Of a stretch of 64,000 bases of DNA, positions 1-60,494 are shown piece by piece (positions within the stretch are counted from its first letter, which is position 1; every line of letters begins with the position of its first letter). Source of the DNA: Chrysomallon squamiferum (Eukaryota; Mollusca; Gastropoda; Neomphalida; Peltospiridae); the NCBI GenBank assembly GCA_012295275.1, contig CM022674.1, positions 12,211,864-12,275,863 of the forward strand, given 5' to 3'. A program made the translations under genes and the position numbers. The notes below the pieces were generated by a model. The model was not told the origin of the DNA, searched no databases, and was given only the letters and a program-made list of their open reading frames with translations.

Positions 1-39131
<39,131 letters not shown>

Positions 39132-39692
39132 CAGGGCAAAGATCTCCTCAAGGCACAAAATAGCAAAAACAGCAAAAAGTTACAACAAAAAAGGCCAGTA
39201 ACCGAGATCGGAAAAATCGAAAAGAAAAAAAAAAACAAAAGGATCAGACAAAAATCAACAGTAGAATAAAAAAATAGGTTAATATTACTTTTTAATTTTA
39301 AAATATCAAATGGATTTTTTTTCTTTTTTTCTTTTTTTTTTTTTTTTGTTTATTGTTTTATTTTGTTGTTTTTTTCTTGATTAAGAAAGAAAGAAAATGT
39401 AGCAAATTGAAACAACAAAGAAACATAGCAAACAATCGTTATGAGGTATCAAAAACTGTTTAACGTGTCAAATTATGATCCTAAAAAACGACCCGGTCAC
39501 CGGTGGCATATTGCTTCTTTTCTTCGTAATGGTTTTTTTTTTTTTTTTTTTTTAATGTGTTTTTAGTTTGTTTTATTTGTTTTTTGTGGAGATGTTGTGG
39601 GGTTGTTTGTTTGGGTTTTCTGGTGGAGGTTTTTTTTGGTGTTTTTTTGCGATTTTTCGTTGTTTTTTGGGGGGTGAGGGGTGGTCTCGTGG

Positions 39693-39725
<33 letters not shown>

Positions 39726-42208
39726 CGGAAGTTTTCTAATGTTTTTGTTTTCTTTCTTATTTTATTATTTTTCCATTTTATTATTATTGTTTATTCAGTG
39801 GATGGTGTTAAATAATGTTAAACTTTATTTAGAGTTGTACGGAATAATAATCAAAAATACAACTCACAGACTTTTAAAATAAATGAATCAATAATGATGT
39901 TTCAGAATAAGAGCATTAATTTGTTGTTCTTGTTTTCTTTCTTCTTTATGATTCTAAACTAACTTTAATCATAATCATCATCAGTAAAATATTATCTTCA
40001 TAATATCATCTTTATCACCCGTGTGATTATTTTAAAGCAGCAACATTATACTTGCAGCCTGCAGTTTCCCCAGAGTCCGATATAAATGATTATAAATGCA
40101 TGACGTGTGATACTGAAGAAAAACGAGACAAAGATCAGCCATAAAAAAATAAAAAACAGCAGAAACAACAAATGGATAAGGGCGACAGAAAAAGAAAAAG
40201 ACAAAAAAAAAAAAAAAAAAAATAAGAAAGATACGAACAGAAAAGAAAATGTCGGTGAAAAAGAGAGACGCTAGAAAACGATTTTCAGAAATAAAAACTC
40301 AAACAGTTCGGCTGGGATGATGTAAGTAGGAGGAAGAATATATCTAAAGACAAAACAGAAAAAGATTGCAGAATCTCAGATGACAATATTATCACTGGAC
40401 CCTGTATTCGTTTCTTCTAGACTGCGGTTTAATAATTAGCAGTGTTTCTTAAACTGTTTAGAAGGCGGTTAATCGTCATGTCCATGTGAACTGAAAAATG
40501 TATAAATGGACACTACATGAGAAAAAAACCAGATAAGGATACAGTAGCTTGTTTTTATGTCACACCATTGAACAACAATAACAAAACAAACAAACAAACA
40601 AAAATAATATTTTCTCTTGTGACGCTGTTTTGTATATCAGTATGTCAGAATAAACAAACGTTTCGTGAAAATTCCCATTGTAATTTTTGCAGATTTACAG
40701 TGTATTTAATGTGGGGATTTTTGGGGGGTATTTTTTGTGAGTTTTAATGATCGAAAAACAAAATACCTCATTTCGTCTCTCGCTCATCTGTCTGTATCTT
40801 TCTTTCAGCCTATTTCTCTTTCTCTATGTCTGTAAATTAATCAGTCATACCTTTTCGTTTTAACTACATTAAAACATACTTTAAAAAGTTGTTCAGCAAC
40901 GTCTGCAGTTTTCCTGTCTTTCGTAAAATGCAGAAAGGAATTTTGAAAAATCCAGCAAACTGAAAGAACACAGAAACAAAACTGTCGTTTGAAAGCGACA
41001 GAAAAATATTGAAACATCCAACATACTCGATAAATTAATCAAACTTAAAAGGAAATATTATACAGAATGATTAAAAAATAAAATAAATTTAAACAAATAT
41101 TAATAATATTTACACTACTTTCTTTAATTTGTATGACAACCAGGTATAACTATAATCTGCTGTGTAAATACGATACCAAATTAATCTTCAGAATAAGATT
41201 AGCGTCAAATCCTTTTAGCAAGACCACTAATTACAGAAATAAGAACGTAAATTCAATAAAAATTTAAAAATTCAATAGAAAGAAAAAATAATAAAAAGAA
41301 TAATTTTACACACGCACGCACACATTTTTTGTTGTTCTGTCACGCAAATAGTATAATGGGGGTTTTGTTGTTTTAGGCGTTTTGGGTTTCTTGTTTGTTT
41401 ATCGGTTGATTTTTTTTTTCTTCTTATTTACTTTTTTTTATTATTTTTTTTTTTTTTTTTTTTTGTAGGGTTAGTTTTAGATTTGTTTTTGTGTTTTGTT
41501 TCGCTTGTTTGTTGTTGTTTTTTTATTGTTAATATTGTTTTTGTTGTTGTTTTTAAACTATGTAGTTTTTTTTGGTGGTTTTTGTTGTTGTTTCCGGGTT
41601 TGTTTTTTTTTTTTTGTTTTTTTTATGTCTTCTGGGGGGCTGTTGCGTGTATTTTGTTCTGGTTGGGTTTTTTGGGGGGGGTAGCTGATGTTGTTGTTGT
41701 TGTTGATCGTGGTTTCTTACTAATTCTGGCATACATCTAGCAGAATGGTTAGTGTGTCTGCACTAACAGCCATGTCCAGTGACAATAAAGAGTTTCCCTG
41801 ATAAAGAATCATACAATTCATACAGAATATCGTTAAGACGGGTTTATTCTCTAGTGTGTCTGTTTAACTCGTTTCACCACGAAAAACATCACGTACTCTT
41901 TTGAGCGGCGAAGAACTGAATAAATATTAAACAAAATCTTCTTTGATGTTATTTTATTGACTGAACATTTGTTGCTTTCTGAATAATATGGTAGTATCTT
42001 TTGTTTATTTATTTTTTTATTTAAATATTTAAATATTCTTTTTTTTAAATTATTTTATTTGATGTTTTTTTTATTCTATTTATTTATTTACTTACTTACT
42101 TTTTATTTATTTATAAATTTATTTATTTATTTAATTTATTTAATTTTTAATTTTTTATTATTTATTTAGAATTTAATTTTTTTTTGTTTTTGTTTTTTTT
42201 ATTTATTT

Positions 42209-42240
<32 letters not shown>

Positions 42241-42411
42241 TAATTATCATTTACCACAGAGAAACTGTAGACATTATTTCTTGGATCATATAACAAGACA
42301 GTGCACAACAATTAAAAAAATTCTTGAAGAAAAAAAATTACTGAACTCTGACATCGTCAAGATGAATTTGTCAAGTCTTGGATTTCACATCTTTTGTAAA
42401 CGTAGTACGAG
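39132..42411. other. Convergent intergenic region between G1 and G2
   Basis: 3' UTR-like sequence, poly-T tracts, T/G-rich stretches (39540-39740, 41340-41700) and TTTA-rich DNA (42000-42240). Open frames here are poly-Phe/Val low-complexity translations. No exon recognised. Confidence 0.7.
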
Positions 42412-50985
<8,574 letters not shown>

Positions 50986-51070
50986 TTACTTTGTGAATCC
51001 TGGATTTTCTCGAGCTGGACCAGCTTCCCTATCAGTTGACTTGGCACCTCCAAATCTCTTTGGAGTAAAC
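50986..51070 (-). CDS. G3 terminal exon, short tail
   Basis: 85 bp, acceptor tgtacag, phase 2 start. FTPKRFGGAKSTDREAGPAR then ENPGFTK and TAA at 50986-50988. Confidence 0.78.
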
Positions 51071-51218
51071 CTGTACAAACAAACAATCAATTCACAGTGA
51101 TGCCAACTTTTACTAAATTATGAGACTAATGAATCTTCATGACAAAGTGGAAATGTGTGCCATGAGACCTTGCAGAATATTCTGTACATTTTGTGTTTGG
51201 ACAGCTTTTATTTTCTTA

Positions 51219-51267
<49 letters not shown>

Positions 51268-54200
51268 TATTGTCAATTTAATTACTTTATATGTATTAAA
51301 TATGATTATAATTCCTCTAGTGTTCAGTTGGAAGTGCCAAACATAAAAGCAGAAATGAATATATCACCTTGTTATATAAACAAAAATTCCAGCACCAATA
51401 ACAATAGCCACACCCACGATTGATATTACCATTGGCACAATCCCGGAACTTTTTCTTCTTCTGAAAAGAAACAGAAAACAATTATATCACTTTTAGCAGT
51501 TCAGTTTGATATAGTACTTCAAACCTTTATATTCAGTTAAGAATAGTAGTTCTATTTCACACTTTTAATTGCTCAATTTAAAACACTATTTTGTTTGTTT
51601 TACTCTGTTTCATAATTTTTTTCATTTATTTATTATTTTGTGGGTTTCTGTTTTGTTTATTTATTTTTTCAAGGGGAAAGTCTTTTTTCTTTCTTTTTTT
51701 ATCATAGGGGAGACTTTTATTACCCTTTTTTTTTTCTTCTCAGGACATATTTTTAAAAAGTTTACATTTTACTATCATGCTTTACTCATGGTTCCCATAC
51801 AAATCTCCAATATAGTTTTCTGTACTTTTTAAGTATTTGTAAGGATTTAATAGATCTCTATGGGGCAATAATGACTTGTGTGATCAGAACATATGATACG
51901 TTCAAGGTTGTGTCAGGGCATCCAATAGTAATTATTACTCTTGAGTAATACTCATATTTACATTAGAGTTCTGACAAAATACTGTTTTGCACAAAATTAA
52001 GAACAGAATTTGGGTATACACCAGTATGGACTTTTACTGACTTCTGAAATTTAAAGATATTTAATATTTAAGTGAATGTTTATGAGTCTTAACAACAGTA
52101 GGAACTAAGTTTATTTTCCATAAAAGTTCAGAAAACAAAGCATAGATGCAGAAAATGTATTTAGAATGTATGTTTATACATGGACCAATAAGCATGGACC
52201 AAAAAATCTAAGTTAAATTTGGTATACCTATGCACAGAGAAAGAAATTTTAAAAAGCACCAATTTCATACCACAATGGCCTCCTGTGCATGATTTGGAAA
52301 TTGTTTTCTCAGACAACCCTGAAGAACAGACTGGAGTTCCAATAACTGTGTAATATAGACTTCTGCATTTTCTAGCCTGTTTTATGGAACGATAACAAGA
52401 TGAGCTACAAGTACCTTCATGAACCGACTCCCATGTAGACCAACGTCCTTCAGCTGCAGACAAAGTAAACATTTGCAATTGTTACTATTAATAGAAAGAA
52501 AAACAAAAAAATGTAATCATATTGTTTCACATAACAAAATTATATCATAAGAATAATGATGATGATGATGATGATGATGATATAACAATGTAAACTTCTT
52601 TTTTTCCCTCAGCATTTTGGAACTTAAAAAAAATCAGATAACACTGAAATGATGATGATGGTCAAAAATGATAATCAAGTTTACTTGCATTCATACATTT
52701 ATTAAATATTCATTTATTATTCACTAGTTAATAATATAAATTCAGGAAATGAGGTTATTATCAGTTTTAAAAAGAGCTTTGCACACAAATCAAGAATTAT
52801 AAATTAAAAAATTCTGATGACATTAGAAACCTCATTAATACTTTTAAGACTACATGCACCCAGTCATGTCAGAAAAATTGCAGAATGCTCATTTTTAACC
52901 TTACTCTTTTGTTGTTATAATTTGTTACTAATTAACAAGTAAAGCAATAACTTCCAAAATGTTTCAGACTGTTTCTTCATTCATAAAAAATATATTAAAA
53001 AGTTCTTTACCAATACATTCCTTGTTCTCATGGCATTTTTCAGAACTTTCTTTTTTGTCACTACCAACACATTCATTACTCAGGTCTCCTGCAGATGGCT
53101 GTGGACTAATACAATGCCGAACATAGACCTTTCTTCGTTCTCCTAAGCCACATGAAACACTACATGGAGTTTTTTTTTTTCCTGCCAGTCTGACCATCCA
53201 CCGAGTACTTGAAAAAAATATTTATTTAGACAAATATATACATATATTACATTTCTTATATTTTATTTGTAAAATAATTATGTGGAAATTGTTTTGTTTT
53301 TTTGTTTTGTTTTGCTTCATATTTCCTTCAGGCTCTGATGTTTAATTCTCTCTTTTATTATTATTTTTGGTAACTGTTTCTTACCTGAAGGACATGATGT
53401 TCTGTATTTATAAATATTATCCCGAACTGTATTTTCAACTGCACCTCCTTCTTGTTGACACTTATTGGCCAAAAATGAATTAGGAAGTTCTCTGAGACAT
53501 CTTGTCACATTCCTGATTATGGGTATTCTGCAATATAAATATCTATAATAGTATAAAACATAATCAGACTTTTTTGTACTGTTTTTTGTTTTTATATAAG
53601 ATTAGCTTGGCTGTTCACATGTCAACAATGGTCACTGTGCCACAAAGTGTTAAGGTCAAGTTGTTTTATATAAATCTTAGTAACTGTCAAACAAAAACAC
53701 ATTGTATACTTTCATGTTATTTTCTTATTGAGTGTTATCAACAACAACAAAACAATTAAAATAAAAAATAAAAAATTAACAATTAAATAAAATACAAATT
53801 TCAAAAATTTCAATAAATTTAAATATTATCATTGGAATCTCTGAACACTTCTCAACATGATATCATGAAAAAAGAAAAATATGTTTGCTGTCTTACATCT
53901 CATGAATTTATATATTTTTGGTTAATACATCAATTAATTGCATAGAAAATATACTTAGGGGTCATTCCGTGTCAAATCACCCCCAAAAAAATAAATTTAA
54001 ACCCGACCGTCTCCGATTTTTATGAAACTTGGTATACTTGCTGATTGGGATCCCACAGCACCAATCAGACTAGTGGTGTGGGAGATATGGCCCCCCGAAT
54101 TTTGAGATTTTTCACTTACACACACATTCTGCTTTTAACACCCTCTATATCTTGGACTCCTGGGTCCAGCATTCCTTTAATTCCTCCAGAATGCAAATAG

Positions 54201-54775
54201 ATAAATTGGTTCATTGTCGTGCCTACAGGCTGAAAGCATGCTGTATCCATTTGCGCGGAGAATTTTAAAGAACATGCTGACTCCCCATCTGACTCCCAGA
54301 TCATTATCAAGGTCACTAACACTGGAATAAACAATAACTATTATCATATCTTTATCTGTATCTTTTCAAACTCTTATGATAATACTCAAATGCACACAAA
54401 TATACTTTTCACAAACACATATGTTTATTAATCTTATATGGCACAGAATAAATTAATTATATAACAAAGAAACAGAAGACAACATATTTGTATTAAATTA
54501 GTCTTTTTCTTTTTTTTTTTTTTTTTTTTTGTAATTTTTTGTTACGTAAAAATTTGAAATATTATCAAAGAATTTATACTTTATATACTAATATATGTTC
54601 TTTCGGGGTTTTTTTTTAAAATTATTTTGGTCAAGATACCGGGGGGGGGAATAATTATTTTAAAAAATTTAGAAATGCATTACACCAGTATATTCATTCT
54701 AATTACTTTCACTGTTATTAATTTGAAATATCTGTTACTTTATCCAATGTTACCTGTAACGAAAAAAGACATCAT
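50986..54775 (-). CDS. G3: six-Cys + two TSP1 membrane protein, frameshift in first TSP1
   Basis: Exons 54754-54775, 54120-54321, 53385-53527, 53011-53207, 52228-52453, 51368-51460, 50986-51070. Order: signal peptide, B, C, TSP1, TSP1', transmembrane, tail. B+C cysteines are spaced 11-37-10-12-21, identical to G4 and slightly different from G1/G2, so G3 and G4 form a subfamily. All junction phases agree except for one base lacking in a run of ten A in the first TSP1. The last TSP1 exon is taken to 52228 (donor gtatac, phase 2), because the nearer donor gtatga at 52270 gives phase 1 and would not fit the membrane exon. About 322 residues if the A run is one longer. Confidence 0.75.
51368..51460 (-). 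CDS. G3 transmembrane exon
   Basis: 93 bp, phase 2-2, acceptor cttttcag, donor gtgata. RRKSSG then IVPMVISIVGVAIVIGAGIF; the VIGAG core is shared with G4. Confidence 0.8.
52228..52453 (-). CDS. G3 exon A', second TSP1 plus juxtamembrane linker
   Basis: 226 bp, phase 1-2, acceptor ctgcag, donor gtatac. EGRWSTWESVHEGTCSSSC; then GGHC and a 15-residue linker to the membrane exon. The alternative end at 52271 is out of phase. Confidence 0.68.
53011..53207 (-). CDS. G3 exon A, TSP1 with A-run frameshift
   Basis: 197 bp where 198 is needed. The start reads GGWSDWQ in the spliced frame; after ten A (about 53171-53180) the TSP1 continues one frame off (TPCSVSCGLG...HENKEC). Acceptor tttcaag, donor gtaaag. 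Homopolymer error in the assembly or a real null allele. Confidence 0.75.
53385..53527 (-). CDS. G3 exon C
   Basis: 143 bp, phase 2-1, acceptor attgcag, donor gtaaga. RCLRELPNSFLANKC and YKYRTSC; same length as the C exon of G4. Confidence 0.82.
54120..54321 (-). CDS. G3 exon B
   Basis: 202 bp, phase 1-2, acceptor attccag, donor gtaagt. VLVTLIMIWESDG signal core, then three cysteines. Confidence 0.82.
54754..54775 (-). CDS. G3 exon 1, start of signal peptide
   Basis: 22 bp, tandem ATG ATG, MMSFFVT, phase 1 end at donor gtaaca. Joined to VLVTLIMIW of the B exon it makes a classical signal peptide. The homologous exon is found in G4. Confidence 0.72.
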
Positions 54776-54787
54776 TTGTTAAAAAGG

Positions 54788-54830
<43 letters not shown>

Positions 54831-56961
54831 GACTTTTATGCTTCGCAAGAAATAGAAAGTTAATAATGCCTGTGATGTTAAAACAACTCCAGAACAGATG
54901 CAAATGTTCGACTGCTGGCAACATTTTGGCGGTTCTCGTGTGATTCTTCGAGAATATAACTCGATCTAATGTCCCTGTAACCATACGTATAATTTGTTAT
55001 GAGTTATTTATTTTATTATATTTTATTTTTTTTATTTTATTTTATTATTATCAGGGCCGGCGCCAGACATGCCCAAAATTTGTAAACAATAATTTTATAA
55101 CAATTTATTTTTAACATCATAAGTGATCCCAATGGACAAGATTTTTTCTGTCACGGACATTTAAATAGCCCACAAAGGCCATTTATTTCCTTGTTTATAC
55201 CATCAAAATAAGAAGTTACCGCACTCGGTTTGGTTTCCGCGACAAACTCAAGATTTCGTACATGCGAGATTCTACGGAAAAACTCGTGGCCTATAAAAAA
55301 CACGCGAACAAAGTTTCGGCCTGCCTTTTTTCGCAGACTGAATCTATCCGATTATTTGTCCCTGTTGGAAATAAACCAGGATAAAAAAAATAAAATAAAA
55401 TACCCTGAATAAAACTGTAATTTATTTATTTTTCAAAAACTATTGTTGATTTGGAGAAATGCGCCGCCTGAAATCAGCGCCCTAGGCGGCTGTATAGTTT
55501 TCCTAAATGGAAACGCCGGCTCTGATTATTTATTATTATTATTATTATTATTATTGTCGTTTTCATGTGTCGAGTTTCGGTACCATGGTTCCATTGTTTA
55601 TCGCAACAATTCAAATTCGGCTTTATACTTTTTACAATCGCGAATTTTGTGCTGACCATAATATTGTTGGCAAAATCCCTATTTTACAGAAATGTTACCT
55701 GTTGTGCTTAAATGAAGAATGTATGATATATAACAGCTCCATTTCAGAATATGTACAAAATCAATACATTATAATTATTATATTTTAGTTACTTTATTAA
55801 AGCTGGCTGAATGTTGTTTATAGAAATTATTTCTGATGAATTTTGTTTAACAGACTTACACTAGTATTTTCTGGCCGTCAGCAAACTCGCTGTTGCTATT
55901 CTAAGGGCAATGTTTTATATCTCGTCAAAATTTTCATGATGTATCTTTCAGCGCCCATTAAGTGAATACTTTTAATTAACCAGACGCAGGTATACACATG
56001 TATTTAGCATTGTCGGCACCGAAAAAGATTAGTCCTGTCCTGCAAGTTCCATAATCTGTCAATTTTTATTTAATTTTGTTACAGCAATACAAAACAAAAT
56101 AGTCACACATCTCTCCATTTTAAATTTATCCTTGGTCCAGAAAATAGGAAAACGTTGTCCCATGCTTGCAGATAAATTGTCTGGTACCTCTATTTATTGT
56201 TTGTTTTAATAGTTTGTTTTTAGAAGACATTATCTTTAAAAACTGAACATGGAATTAACTGTAAAATACATATTTAAAAATAATAATAATTAAAAAAAAA
56301 AATAACAAAGATGTTTTTGTGTGTTTAACCATTTTTGAACATAAAGTTATAAATAGACAAACAAAAATATGTTAAAAAAAACAAACATTTATATCATGAA
56401 CATAAATAATTTTTTTTTTAATATACAAAACTTCATCTTTCAAAGAAGAGCTTTACAAATGTAACTGGACAGTCGTTAACTTAAATCTATAAAAAAACAA
56501 ATTCATAATATATTATACTAAACTAAAGGCTGTTAACAAAATATGTAAAATTGTTATATTCATGAAATGAATAGTGTAATAAATTAACATATAAACAGTA
56601 TAAAAATAAAATAATACATATAGTCAATTACAATTTTTTTCTTGCTTGAAAACAAGAAAATCTTTTTCTAAACAAACAGCTAAGCAATAAATATGTTCAT
56701 ACGAGTTACTCAAAAAAGGCAACTTATGTTATCCAAAAGTATACTTTATGAATATTTGTATCATTCCCCCCCAAATTTTTTTTTAATAATAGTATCAAAA
56801 AAACATAAATGTGAATTGTTTTATCTTTAAATGTCTAAATTTCCTTTTCTGAATAGCCATTTCTTTAAACTTTGGTATTTTTGGCACAGTTTTTAATATA
56901 TCTGTATGTATGAAATATATTTCTTTGAAGCCTTCTTGTAAAAAATCTGGTGTTTTCTTTG
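54776..56961. other. Spacer between G3 start and G4 stop
   Basis: Holds a poly-A/T tract just upstream of the G3 start, the hAT-like element, and AT-rich DNA from 55800 on, probably including the G4 3' UTR. No exon recognised. Confidence 0.6.
55052..55524. mobile_element. hAT-like non-autonomous element
   Basis: Termini CAGGGCCGGCGCC and, inverted, CAGAGCCGGCGTTT; flanks attattat and attattta fit an imperfect 8-bp target duplication. The internal block gcgccctaggcggc is typical of hAT MITEs. No open transposase. Confidence 0.72.
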
Positions 56962-57024
56962 CTACTGTCTTGTTTTCTTCCTCTCAATTGTCATCTCCCC
57001 GATGCTGGTAGTCTTTTTTTTAAT
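56962..57024 (-). CDS. G4 terminal exon, short basic tail
   Basis: 63 bp, phase 0, acceptor ttcttgttcataacag. IKKKTTSIGEMTIERKKTRQ then TAG at 56962-56964. Confidence 0.72.
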   Translation of the reverse strand: MKKKTTSIGEMTIERKKTRQ

Positions 57025-57768
57025 CTGTTATGAACAAGAAAAAGATGTTTTGATGACAAAATAGGCTTTAACTGGAAAAGGTTTTTTTGGTATACCTTAA
57101 CCAGATTGCAGTAAATTGCATTAATTTTCAATCTGGATTTCTTTGACTGAGTTCCTTAAGGCACAGTCTTTAATACATTTTGTTTGGCTTGTTAAGTTAG
57201 ATGAACATAGAATAAATAGGTCTAGGGTAGGTCAGCTCAAGGTTAGGTCAGGCCAAGGTTAAATCACTTTTGATACAACTGAAGCTGAACTATTTATAGT
57301 ATGTCTGACACCTGGTTGGATAAAATATGCCAGAAATTCCACAGTTAGTTATAAAATTTATCACAAAAGCTTCCAGAACATTTTGTAATTTGCACCTCTT
57401 TTTTATTAATATGTTTCCTACAACCAACAGAATTTCATGTAGGAAAAAAATCTATAGAAATGATATCAACAAACCTTACAATTATGACATATTTTAAAAA
57501 TAATTCTTATGATGAATTGCTTTGTTCTAAAAACTATAATGCTGTAAAAATAACAAAAGCAATATTACCATAACATATATTCCAGCACCAATAACAAAAA
57601 GCACTGCTATAACTAGTATAGGTATAAACTTGGTATCAACATTTGTGAATCGATGTTTTGCTTCTGAAAAGAAACACCAACTAAAACTCTAAAATACTTA
57701 ATTCAGAACCGTAACGGTTTTGATTTTCACTTCAAAATATTTTTTAAATTTGGATTTTAATTGAAAAT

Positions 57769-57811
<43 letters not shown>

Positions 57812-58124
57812 TAGATAGATAGATTTATGTTTATGTGCATGTAGATATACGTGTGGGAGTGTGTGTGTGTGTGTGTGTCCTGCACTCACTCTATGTAGGG
57901 CAAAATGACTGTTCAAAGTTCTATGTACCTGACTGCATCTGGCAATTCTGATCTTTGCAGGATAAACCTGATACCTTAAGACAGTATAGTTATTCCCAAC
58001 ATATATTAACTGACGATTTATGTTTGGTTTTGGGAGGGATTTTATTTTTTTTATTGTTTCTGGTTATTGTTGCAGTTACTGACAATCAACATTGTTGTCG
58101 TTCTTTTTGTTATTTATTTTATTT

Positions 58125-58161
<37 letters not shown>

Positions 58162-58630
58162 TAAATACTTCTGTTACAATTTCTTGTATACTTACTAGTA
58201 GAACTGTTTGTCAGTTTAAATTTTTTTCCCTTACCTATATAAATAAAGTAAATTGATAAATGTTACCATTTCATTCACCACGGCAGTGAACTATTAATAA
58301 TAATTATACTATAATCACGTGTGTGTGTGGCTCCATGGCAGTAATCATCAGTGTTGGGTGAATGAAAAATAAAATAAGAATAAAATGACTAATGTCAATG
58401 CCTTGAAGTGTCTGGTCTGGTCTTTTTATTTTTTTTTTTTTTATTTTTTTATTTTTTAACCATAACGTTTTTAATTTTTTTTTAGTAAACGTTATACTTC
58501 TGTTACAATTTCTTGTATACTTACCACTGGAATTGTTTGGTGGTTTCAGTGTCTGTCCCTCACCTATGTAATTAAGGCAGGTTCAATTACCAAGACAGTG
58601 AACTATTAATAATATTAATAAAACTACTAT

Positions 58631-58691
<61 letters not shown>

Positions 58692-59506
58692 GTGTGTTGA
58701 TGTGTCAGTAATGATCAGACACTGGTGAATTAAAAAATAAAATAAGAATGAGGTGACTGATGTCAATGTTTTGATGTGACTGGTTGGTGCAAGTACACTT
58801 CAGTAGAAACATGAGTATTAAAATGTGTGTGCTTTCATGTTTACATAACAAAATACAGTAAATAACACTTTACTCCACAAAAGCAGTCAGGCAGAGTGAA
58901 CTACAGAGTGACAAACCTTTATGTTTCCCTTCTGAAAAAACTACCAATAAATAAATACAAAAAATTAAATAGTATTTAAATTTTAAATAAAGTTCTTGCA
59001 AATTAAAAACTAATATTTTTAATTTCCCCCCGCCCCCAGTAGCTGTTGTAATTTGGATTGATTCCAAATTTTTTGTTGTGTATTCTATGATTATTATTAT
59101 TATTATTATGTTTAGTGTTGTTTTTGTTTGTTTTTTGTTTGGAATGTTCAGGGGGGGGGTCTTTTTTATCTCTTTTAATAGAAACAGCATGATACCATAC
59201 TTACAAGCGTTTTTCTGGCCAATAGTAAAAACATTTTTATGATGGATGTATAATACTATTTCATTCATATCCAGAAATGGCAGTAACCAGTAAACCCTGC
59301 ATATATTGACTGGGATGTTTGGTTTTGTTTTGGGGCAATATTTATTTTCATTGTTTCTGGTGACTGTTCCAGCTATTGACAGTCATTATTGTTGTTCTAG
59401 TTTTTGTTCTTTGTCTTCTTTGTTAAAACTGTTGATGTTGTGGGGAGGTATTTGGGGAAAAAATTGTTGTTCTATGTTTTTTGTTTTCTTGTGGGGTTTG
59501 TATCCT

Positions 59507-59539
<33 letters not shown>

Positions 59540-60426
59540 TCAATGGTATAAAGTTCTGTCATAATTTCTTGTATACTTACCATTAGACACGTTTGTTGGT
59601 TTCAACTTTTGCCCCTTCCCTGTGTAAATAAAAGAGATCAGTAAATGCTACCATTGAACTGTTAATAATATTAATAATACTACTGTAATCATAAGTGTAT
59701 CTGCCTGTCTGTGTGTGTGTAATGATCAGACTTTGATGAATTAAAAAATAAAATAAAAATGAGGTGACTGATGTCAATGTCTTGATGTGACTGGTGAATG
59801 TACACTTCAATAGATTAAATGTGTGTTTCCATGTTTACATAACAAAATACAGTAAATAACACTTTACTCCACAAAAGCAATCAGGTAGAGTGAATTACAG
59901 AGTGACAAATCTTAATTATGTTAAAAGAAAAAAAATTAAATAACTAAAATAAAATTAAGTAGTATTTAAATTTTAAGTTAAAATTTTAAGAAAATAAAAA
60001 GTAATGATTCATGATAATAAATATTTAAGTATAAAACAGTATTATACTCAGTCACTTTCAACAAGACATCATTCCCATGTTTCTGCTTCTTTTTCCAACT
60101 GTTTTTGTTAATTTTGTTTTCCAAATGTTTTGTTGTTCTATTTCATTTTGTATTTTTATATATATATATATATATATGGTACTACTATACTAGTAGCAGT
60201 ATTATACTATACTACTACTAGTAGTAATAATATTTTTTTTTTTTTTTTTTTTTTTATCTCTTTTAATAGAAACAGCATGATACCATGCTTATAAGCTTTA
60301 ATCCAATCATCAGTAATTCCATTTTTTGTTTTTATAATATTTCTTTCATGACCCCAGACTTTATCCAGAAATGGCAGTAACCACCAGTAATCTCCATCTA
60401 TCTATCTATCTATCTATCTATCTATT

Positions 60427-60494
<68 letters not shown>

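Noticed and set aside
39557-39882. Phe/Gly-rich frames downstream of G1
   Set aside because: Low-complexity T/G-rich DNA after the stop codon, with no splice support.
52271-52453. Shorter form of the G3 second TSP1 exon ending at donor gtatga
   Set aside because: It ends in phase 1 and cannot join the phase-2 membrane exon; kept only as an alternative.
54772-54984. Alternative G3 start with a longer hydrophobic N-terminus on the minus strand
   Set aside because: It runs into a 40-base A/T tract and has no donor in phase with exon B, whereas the 22-bp exon at 54754-54775 has a donor, the right phase and a homologue in G4.
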